DNA from: Moniliella sp. 'wahieum'
Lineage: Eukaryota; Basidiomycota; Moniliellomycetes; Moniliellales; Moniliellaceae
Direction: 5' to 3'
Length of the DNA: 64,000 nucleotides
Assembly: GCA_003971905.1 (NCBI GenBank)
Contig: RSEE01000017.1
Coordinates: forward strand, 496,001 to 560,000
Below, one piece after another: positions 56,760 through 64,000 of the stretch. How positions within the stretch are numbered: position 1 is the first letter of the stretch; the number at the start of each line of letters is the position of its first letter. The notes beneath the pieces are model-generated. The model was not told the origin of the DNA. It saw only the letters and a program-made list of their open reading frames with translations, and did not search any database. Both the position numbers and the translations under genes were made by a program.

Positions 56760-57173
56760 CCTAAGCATCGGCCACTATTCAATGGGGCAGAGCGACGAAC
56801 CATATGCTACCGGGGCACAGGACTGTAGGACTGTACAAACAGATCTGGCATCGTAGATCGCACAACCCCAGCGCTGGGGACAGCAGAGTGGTGGATGGCA
56901 CTCCACTGGGCTGGCTCGGGCTTAGTAACGAACTGGCTAAGCGAACGCTAAGCGCGGACGGCCCGTCCCCACTTGAGTGTTCGACAGGCTAGCGCTGGGT
57001 ACCAGAATTGAACATTGCACGTATCTACACCTGTTTCACATTTCAAACTACCCCTTGCACGCCGCCCATTCGAGTGGCTAGTGGTAGTGAACCAAGCGCA
57101 TTGCACCGAGTCGAGCCTAACCCCCTCCTCAGACCCACCACCATCTCCTCCTCCTCCGGGCCCCCAGCCTACC

Positions 57174-57551
57174 ATGTCGTCGCCCCTGCGCCTGCGTCCT
57201 GTTGTAGGCATTGGAAGCGCCAGCTGCTGCACCGTCCTCAGCTCTTGGCGTCGTCTTCCTCGCCGTCATGGTTGGGGGTATGACCACGATGGGAAGGTAC
57301 GTCCCCCCCCCCCCCTGTTTACCTCTTACCTATCTACCTCGTACCTCGTTCACGTCCGCACTGAATCCACAACTGACTGCGCCTGCTGCCTCTGACCCAG
57401 CTTCATGGGATCCACGTCCGACCCAAAAGATGGCCATGCGGTCGCGCGCACATGCTACACTGTGGCGCTTATCTATGCCTGCTTCCTCGGCTTTGCGCAT
57501 GCCAAATCGGTGTCCACAAGCGCTACAGCCGCGTCCAAATTTGAGCTTTGA
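57174..57551 (+). CDS. Small two-helix membrane protein, uncharacterised
   Basis: Exon 1 starts at the ATG 57174 (MSSPLRLRPV) and, after a one-base step near 57210, reads APAAAPSSALGVVFLAVMVG then GMTTMG. Intron 57297-57400 (104 bp, donor GTACGT, acceptor GACCCAG) joins to exon 2: SFMGSTSDPKDGHAVARTCY, TVALIYACFLGFAHAKSVST, ending KFEL at 57551. The product has about 90 residues with two hydrophobic segments and a short acidic loop. The intron's canonical ends, the hydrophobic match on both sides and the compact size support a real gene, but no family is recognised. A C-run in the intron (57304-57314) may vary. Confidence 0.5.
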
Positions 57552-57612
57552 CCTTTGAGCTGGTACCACGGACCTTGGCCAAGTGGCTACGTTGCTTCTC
57601 TCCCTTTGAAAT

Positions 57613-57678
57613 GGGAGATGGAAGATGGAGATGGGAGATGGGAGATGGGAGATGGGAGATGGGAGATGGGAGATGGGA
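57613..57678. repeat. Heptamer array (GGGAGAT)n, G-quadruplex-type spacing
   Basis: About nine units with two imperfect ones near the start. It begins about 60 bases after the stop of the small membrane protein, so it could be transcribed in the 3' untranslated region. Confidence 0.93.
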
Positions 57679-58080
57679 TTTTGCCATTCCATAGTCCAGG
57701 CTCTTGTCTTGCCACCCCATCCGAACCACCCATCCTGTTCTGTCACGGACCCGCGACGGCCTCCGCGCCTTCGTACGTTGCATGCATCTTCCTTGCCCTC
57801 TGCTGCATTGGACCTTGGACCTGTCCGATTCTTGATCTGGGGACCTCGGCGCACCATTATACGATTCGTTGATTCGTCCATTCGTCGGTTGGTCGACTCG
57901 GATAAAGTGCTGAGCGTTTCTGAAGCCCATTCCCCTCAATCGCCCCAGGTCGACCGCTTGGCTGCGCACTGCTTTCTTGCGTTTCCTCCGTAGGGCCTCC
58001 ATGCATTTTCCTCCTTGCGCGGCGCATAGTTCGAGCACGAAAAGGAAACGATACAGACCCAAGATACAGCCATGAAACTC

Positions 58081-58094
58081 ATGCATCATGCATT
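58081..58094. repeat. Heptamer pair (ATGCATC/T)
   Basis: Two 7-bp units on the palindrome ATGCAT, as at 41373 and 54903. Confidence 0.7.
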
Positions 58095-59555
58095 ATGCGT
58101 CAGGACGAATAGACCTACTGTCCTCTTTGCAGGAACGAGATTGACGGGAGACGAAGTCAAACTGGTTTGCCAAAACTTAAGATACCTGCTTGTCCATAGC
58201 ACAGACGTACCATGATGCATGACATGGTACCTTTTCTCAAAAGGACAGAATGCACATGCGTTTCACCAAACCCGTTCGGTATCCTATACCCCATCGTAGG
58301 CTATACCGCATTGCCCAGAGCACACACCCGCACCAGGCTCGTACCATCCCCGCCACCGTCCCCGATTGTCCGTCTCGCATCACGTTCCTTCCCATCGGCA
58401 CGGCACCGAAGAGGGGAGTAAGACGAGGTCGCAAAACTGATGAGACCTGGAGTCCTGGTGGTCCTCGAGGGTGATGCAATCGCACTGGTGGTGGTGGTGT
58501 GGCAACCAGCAATGCCTACAGAGGAACATTAAGCAGCGAGTCGCCACCGGGCCATCAGGGCTAAGCTGCGGGACAAGGAGGAAAAAGGAGAGGGGAAACA
58601 GCGGAACTCCAGGTCTGAGGAGGGGCTGAAGAGGGACATTGGCCAAAGCACGAGCTACCTAGCTCAGCAAAAACCAGTGCTACCGACCGATGCTGCTATT
58701 CCTGCTCCCCCCCCAACATGCCCAAGCCCGTCAACGTTCGTTTGCTCATGAGCACCTTCATTGGTAGTAGTGCGTTTAGTGACCCATGGACCTGTAGGCT
58801 ATATGCAGCACGCTAGCGTTTTGGCGGGGGCGCCTGCCCGGTTCCTCCGTCGGAAGCTAAATGAGGCTCGTGGTGGCCCAGCTGGACAGAAATAGATGGA
58901 CAGAAATAGATGGCCAGATGGAGATGCGAAAATGCACCTCTCGAACCAGGAGTGGGGAGGCCACCACAAAGGGAAAATTCGCACGGGACGTTGGTCCAGG
59001 TGGCTGGGTCACTGGTCTGGCAGACACTTGATGAGAGAAAAGTCAAGACAACATTCACGCCAGTCCGTGGCTAGGTTGGGTCGCTTTGGTGATTGAGATA
59101 AACTTCGGCCAGAAGGGGCGAGAGAGGAACTGGTAGTCGGGGAGACCAACGGTAATAGACAGGATGGTCGGCAAGGACCACAGCTAGCAAGCCTTTAGTA
59201 GACATGGCTGTTTATATACAGCAGAAGGAACCAGACCTCAAGTGCCTCTTGACAGTAGGTATAGAAAGAATGTGGGGCACTTCCCAGAGAGGTATAAAGA
59301 CGAATGCACGGCCCTTGCTCTCCAAGGCGCTGACGCTGCGGGAAGGGTTCTGACAAGACTGGACGCAATGGGCACAAGGCATCGTACCGATAAGCCCATG
59401 CGGCCATGGCGGGCGGATGATATTCGCAGCAAGGATAAGGTGTCGACTGGCTCTCTCTCGCTAGTCTAATCCGACTGACGCGTGTTGCCCTGAGATGTCT
59501 ACGACATGCGGGGCTCATCGTCCGGAGGTCGATGATCGATGACCGGAGCGCCCCG

Positions 59556-59577
59556 CACTAGTCACTAGTCACTAGTC
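59556..59577. repeat. Heptamer array (CACTAGT)3
   Basis: Three perfect 7-bp units followed by CAACGTTCAACTTGAAC. About 450 bases upstream of the Tnp2 coding region. Confidence 0.9.
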
Positions 59578-59834
59578 AACGTTCAACTTGAACATCCAAA
59601 CAAACTGGGGCGGTGGTGACCGGTGATGCATGGGAAGCTCAATCGAGCTGAGTCGTCCGACGGGGTTCTCTATAGGTTGCGTGGCCATGTCACCGGCACC
59701 GGCGATCCTGCCTCCGCTTGTGGCGCAATAACAATTCCGCCCGCGGATTCTATCAAATCCACCCGGGGCCACACTGCATTATGTAAGTCCTTGGCGTAAA
59801 TGGCACCACAAAGCTAGATGACGCGATGACGCGT

Positions 59835-59851
59835 GAACGTTGAACGTTGAA
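59835..59851. repeat. Heptamer array (GAACGTT)n
   Basis: Two full units plus a partial third on the palindrome AACGTT, upstream of the Tnp2 coding region. Confidence 0.85.
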
Positions 59852-60008
59852 CTAACCTCGCCCTGGGTTGCTAGCTAACCACCATCTCGACCTGCCAACT
59901 CGTCGTCACGCCCACGCCCGCTACAGTCTGTGAGCATTATGCCGCAGAATTCAGGGCCATGCACCTCTTCCTCACGTCGAGAATGAGCATCCTGGGGAGG
60001 AGCAAGGT

Positions 60009-63000
60009 ATGAATGCCGAGTCTTCTCGGGGGGATGAAACGCGTATTCAACCTCTCACCCGCCATGAATTGGTTGATGATCACGTTACTCCGGTTGAGCT
60101 TCCCCTACCGACCCTCGATGCCCAAAACGAACCGGGGAGCAGCAACTTCAAGACACAGAATTTGTCGAGGCGGAAGATGAACAGTTTACCGACGTGGAAA
60201 TGAACCGTTTGCCGAGCCGGAAGATGAACTGTTTACCGACTCGGATGTTGAACAGCAAATTCAAGATAACTTTGCGGTTGTCAGGGCCACCCTATTTGGG
60301 CGCGAGGATGAGTATGACGATGTTTCAGACGATGTGCCTGAGGAGCCTGACAACCTTGTGGGCAATAATACACTGGATGGAGTGGAAGCTGCGCATGGCG
60401 ATCAGGCGGATCCCACGTTGTTCTGGGCCCCGATGCGTATTGCGCGTCAGCAGGCTGAAGAATTGCAAGGAGGTGCTTCTCTTCGATTCGCGGAAATGCA
60501 AGACGCCACTAAGAGGTTCATTCAAGAATCATCTTGTCCAACCGGGACTTGCCCTGATGGTCAAGACAGCGGCTGGTATGGTCTGGAAAAAGAGGTGGAG
60601 ACTGAAGTTAACAATACAAGACGGCTCGCTCGGCTCCAGCGTCCAACGTGGAAAGACGGGGGCATCATTCATGCGTGGATGTTCATGATATGCAGCCAAG
60701 GTGACACAACGTTATGGGAGACCTTTCGGATGTTTGTTACAAAGGGTGGTCCTGGTGTGAACGAGACGGGCAGCATCCAAACCGCGGAGCTGAAGGCGGT
60801 GCGACAATCTGGATATGGAGCGGCCGAAATCAGGTCTTGTCCCAAAATGTGTGGGTTGCTTCTCGGACCTGAGAACGAGCCGGTTAAGTGCGATTGCGGG
60901 CAGGTCGTTCCCCCCTTGCGAGACGCTGATCGTCGTATCAATCCTTCAGCTGTTTACGTCTCCATTCCAAGCATCATGAGAGCTTTTTCATGAGCAAAAA
61001 GAACGCAGAGATGATGCACTACCATGATCGGGCTTTCCGTGAATGGGAACAGACCCCGCCTGCTGAACGACGGATTACAGATTATTGGTGTGGATCCCAT
61101 TATCGAAAGTTGCGTGCCACGATCCCCGAACTTGTTCAAGATCCTCGCTATGGACTGATTGGGCTATCTATTCATGGCTCTCATTTCAAGTCAGCCCATT
61201 TCGACTCAGGCCGCAAGCACGGATACTGGATGATCAAGGCAACCCTCTACAACCTGCCTCCAGAGTTTAGGGCCCAGGAGGAATATTGTTGGACAGTGGG
61301 GATTATCCCAGGTCCCTTCAAACGCTGTACCCTCAAAAGCATTGACTCCTATCTGATGCCCGTGTTCAAGGATCTGGAGCGACTACAGCGAGAGGGAATC
61401 AAGCTGTTCGACGCGGCGCGGGGAGAGTTCTTTACCTGGAAGGCCAGCATGATCTTTCTCACTGGCGATCAGGAGACCTCAGCCCTTATCAATCCCCTCA
61501 GCCTTTTCCGAGGCCGAGCCGGATGTCTGAACTGTGCCTCACTGCGACGAGTCCTGAGCGACCAGTCTATTCCACTGAAAGAGGCGAGCTTCTCACACGA
61601 CGCGACGGGGATATGGCCGCTTTTGCATTATTTGCAGTCCCGCCCGGTTAGTCAACGCACGGCCACCGCCCAAGACATTCAAGAGAATACTGGCTTCCGC
61701 TTTAACATGAGGGACGGCGAGTATGTCCCTCCCTTGAGCTGCTTCGCCAACGCCTATGATGAGTTTGGAACGAGCCCTGTGGAGGCTACGCATCTGATCT
61801 GTCAAGACCTGTTTCGATACATGGTCACATTACTTGCGTCCCCATTTCGGAGGAACGGCCTGGAAAGGGACCATGTGTGTTTTGCAACTCCCGGAATCGG
61901 CCAAGAAACGGATGAATATGGTGTTCAAATCCAGCGACAAGCTCTGTCCACCAGACATTGGTCAGGCTGCCCCCCGCAGCCTTGACAGCAAAATTCGACG
62001 AAGCCGACAATGTGGGACACGCTCAAAATTGTTCAAGGGATTCTAGTACCCTTCTTGGTTGGCGAGCAAGTGCTGGTTCGATCTGGCGAGCTGCAGCCTG
62101 AGGATACCCTGCATCCTGATGGTGTGCAACTATGGAGCCTCCTAAGCAAACTTACTGCAATCGTCATGGATGCAAGCGGTCTTACGGAGGCCGACATGAG
62201 CGAGCTGCAAGAGACGCAAAAGGCCTATGCCGAACTGCTGGAGAGGCTTCTCGTAACCGATGCGGAGGGGAGCAGCGCAGCGAGCTCTACAAAAGAATGG
62301 CGTACGTACTCTTATGTGATGATTCCTCTTTACGGACCGAGCTGACCATATCGTAAACAGAATGTCCCAACACTCTCTCCTCCATCTGGTTAGACCAGAT
62401 ACGATGCGTTGGTCACCTTGTCTCACCTGGCCCACTCCCATGAAAGAAGCAACGAGCGGACGGAGGAAGAGATTAGTAACGAGACCCTTCCCTTCTGGCG
62501 TATCAAGCGGTCTACAAACGTGACTCGTGATCGACATGCTATCTTGGCGCAGGGACGAAACAAAACTTGGCCGCGAGGTGGACAACTGCGACGCGAGCAT
62601 CCCTGGCCAGTCGGGTTCCAACTCCAACGTCAATTCACGCCTTTGGAAACAGATGGAATGCGGAACCTGATCTCCAACACGGGCGATGAACGTTCGAAGT
62701 CTGTGGGGCCATGTGAGGCGAGACTTGCAGCCGACAAACGTTTGCACCTATACATTGCTATACGCCGCACCTTTGATCACTTTGAAAGTCTACTGTCCGG
62801 AGCAAATTTGTGGAAGAGAACACATTGAAAAAATGTCCTATGTAGCACTTGGCCATGATCAATCAGGAGGGACCTGTCCCCAAGGCAAAACCAAGAGGAA
62901 AATGACCTCTATCGCGCCCGAAACCCAACCTACGTTAGCGTCTTCTTTTTCCTCGCTGATCCTGAGCACCCCGAAGAGGCACAGGCAGCATGCGCTGTAC

Positions 63001-63227
63001 CTGACTCTGAGCCAGTGGTGGAGTCCGGTACGGTGCGCGTCCGCTTCACACCCTACCCAACTGTACTCATTCCTGTCCACCGGTTCCGGCTCCTACTCGG
63101 GTGTGTCGATCCTTTCGGCACACCAGGCGCCTATGCCAATGCGGACCACCGTCTGCCAGCCCACTTGGAGGGCAGCATCTTTGTCTATCGCGATCCGCGT
63201 CGACAGCACGTCTTTCCTGAGGCCTGA
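60009..63227 (+). mobile_element. Tnp2-type (CACTA/En-Spm-like) DNA transposon remnant
   Basis: The coding core of a class II transposon, with its transposase at 60334-62345 and related-looking sequence on either side. Terminal inverted repeats could not be found, so the limits are those of the coding signal. The sequence after 62346 (frames through 63227, including RVRFTPYPTVLIPVHRFRLL) may be the C-terminal part of the same protein or an unrelated remnant. Confidence 0.6.
60334..62345 (+). pseudogene. Tnp2-family transposase, frameshifted
   Basis: The N-terminal part (60334-60993) is acidic and contains CPKMCGLLLGPENEPVKCDCG, a Cys-rich block, and SAVYVSIPSIMRAF. The next frame continues with NAEMMHYHDRAFREWE, then the Transposase_21-like core: GLIGLSIHGSHFKSAHFDSG, YNLPPEFRAQEEYCWTVGII, PGPFKRCTLKSIDSYLMPVF, and GRAGCLNCAS. 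After further frame steps near 61830-62010 it reads WDTLKIVQGILVPFLVGEQV. The join at 60988 is a T-run one base short. In the LSIHGSHF segment the residue usually Asp in this family is His, which argues that the enzyme is inactive regardless of sequencing error. Family transposases cut and paste CACTA-type elements. Confidence 0.75.
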
Positions 63228-63661
63228 GTACCAGTAAAAAGGCACGACCTCATCGATCGTCTTCTCGTGTGTTTTTCCAATGACATCTGGCCGTCTACCA
63301 TTTACAGCACTTGTAAACGTGGATCTAGTTGCGGTTGACTGGGGCATTTGGAGATGTGTTGATCACCGGTCAGTTTGGGACTTAGGGTGATTCCAAGCGC
63401 AGAGAGTATGGCTTATGGCACGCCCGGCATCGCGTCAGTCCCCTGGGGGGTGAGCGACGGGCACTTCAATTAGGCAAATAGTTCACTGTGGTTCAACGAT
63501 GCCGCCACCAACTTCGCCTTGGCTCCGTTGATGTCTTCTGTGCGCCTGGTCGACATAGGGCACGAACGCGCCACTGCGGTATGATATAGGACCCCCTCTC
63601 TCCCCAGGCCTCATGCATCATGTCCCGTATTTGAAACAGGCCATGCGGCGCGCCCTGTCCC
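63228..63661. other. Intergenic stretch before the last gene
   Basis: About 430 bases. It contains an ATGCATCATG word (63613). Nothing else recognised. Confidence 0.4.
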
Positions 63662-64000
63662 ATGGCTGACTCTGTTCCCGGCTTACAGTTCCTGCACAGC
63701 ATCCTGGATGAAGTGGACGTACGTGCATCTGCATCACACTCTTCCATCCGCTTTGGACAGACGCTGACGGCGCAGCCTTTCATTTACTTTCATTTCCTTT
63801 CTGTTCGCTCTGACAGCCACTGACTGTGCGCCCATCCGCGCCTGGTCCATACCCCGATACTAGCATTCTCAGTCGCGGCCAGGTAGCGCTCATCATTGGG
63901 CCGACGGGAACGGGCAAGCCGGCTCTGGTGGCGCACCTGCTTGCTCAGGTCTTGGTACCCCCTCGTGCGAACTCAGTGGGTGCACCGAGAAACGTCTGGA
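63662..64000 (+). CDS. P-loop ATPase, RecA/XRCC2-like, 5' part
   Basis: The ATG at 63662 gives MADSVPGLQFLHSILDEVD; intron 63719-63816 (98 bp, GTACGT) leads to PLTVRPSAPGPYPDTSILSR then GQVALIIGPTGTGKPALVAH and LLAQVLVPP before the window ends. A short N-terminal helix, an SRGQ turn and a hydrophobic strand running into a Walker A loop is the layout of Rad51 paralogues such as XRCC2, which act in homologous recombination. The loop reads GPTGTGKP, with Pro where Thr or Ser is normal; either a divergent Walker A or a sequence error. The rest of the gene lies outside, so the call is tentative. Confidence 0.4.

Larger units (their letters stand above)
55937..57173. other. Gene-free stretch with G-rich repeats
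   Basis: About 1.2 kb. It contains the GGGAAGC array (56054-56084), a palindrome GTGACTAGTCAC near 56623 and GATGATC heptamers (56741-56759). No coding sequence recognised. Confidence 0.5.
57552..60008. other. 2.4-kb gene-free stretch before the transposon
   Basis: This holds the GGGAGAT array (57613-57678), ATGCATC heptamers (58081-58094), CACTAGT heptamers (59556-59577) and GAACGTT heptamers (59835-59851). Open frames lack domains. Confidence 0.5.

Noticed and set aside
59556-59577. CACTAGT repeats as the CACTA terminus of the Tnp2 element
   Set aside because: The same repeats occur far from any transposase (52515, and related at 45684) and no inverted partner was found after 62345, so an element end is not established.
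1-64000. tRNA, rRNA or CRISPR arrays
   Set aside because: No T-arm-like GGTTCGANNCC element in a foldable context was found, no rRNA segment was recognised, and the tandem arrays have 7-bp units without spacers.

Overview
The window is nuclear DNA of a fungus, most likely a basidiomycete. Genes are protein-coding, lie on both strands and carry few, short introns (about 51-200 bp, many donors reading GTACGT, GTGCGT or GTATGT). The products are fungal: a YHM2-type mitochondrial carrier, a Hos3-type deacetylase, Las17, a PL14 lyase, a Kre9/Knh1-type GPI protein and a Tnp2 transposon. Low intron density in long genes suggests an Ustilaginomycotina-like lineage, but I cannot fix the species. No tRNA, rRNA or CRISPR array was seen.

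The most important technical point is that almost every conserved gene is interrupted by single-base frame changes, usually at homopolymer runs, including inside invariant motifs of essential genes (Ras, GAR1, YHM2). I read this as uncorrected length error in a long-read-type assembly, not as mass pseudogenisation. Gene spans are therefore given across the breaks, and the breaks are described without writing out a repaired sequence.

Layout: 1-3175 3' part of an ABCC transporter (+); 3890-5680 PL14 polysaccharide lyase (-); 6514-8945 Hos3-like deacetylase (-); 10064-10970 YHM2 carrier (-); 11817-12711 TMEM70-like mitochondrial protein (+); 13073-13748 GAR1 (+); 15191-16198 GPI-anchored Kre9/Knh1-like protein (+); 17844-22716 a Pls/PosA-like single-module NRPS (-); 25747-28063 FG-like repeat protein (+); 28479-29471 mL46 (+); 30460-31080 uS7/Rps5 (-) divergent from 31481-31751 eS28/Rps28 (+); 32350-34387 NudC-domain protein (-); 35137-36797 uL2m (-) divergent from 37058-38931 RsfS/neugrin-like protein (+); 41595-43238 amino-acid permease (+); 45843-47813 R3H-associated protein (+); 48311-49828 coiled-coil protein (-); 50798-52395 Las17/WASP (-); 53541-54335 Ras GTPase (-); 55436-55936 HMG-box protein (-); 57174-57551 small membrane protein (+); about 60009-63227 Tnp2 (CACTA-type) transposon remnant; 63662-64000 5' part of a RecA/XRCC2-like P-loop protein (+).

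Functional themes are ribosome and mitochondrial translation (GAR1, uS7, eS28, mL46, uL2m, RsfS-like), two of them arranged as divergent pairs over short shared promoters, and cell polarity (Las17, Ras). The candidate novelties are the membrane-bound Pls-like NRPS, a protein combining RsfS-like and neugrin-like segments, and an unexpected window-wide set of short tandem arrays whose unit is 7 bp at locus after locus although the unit sequence differs. Several of these arrays are built on palindromic hexamers and three have G-quadruplex-forming spacing.
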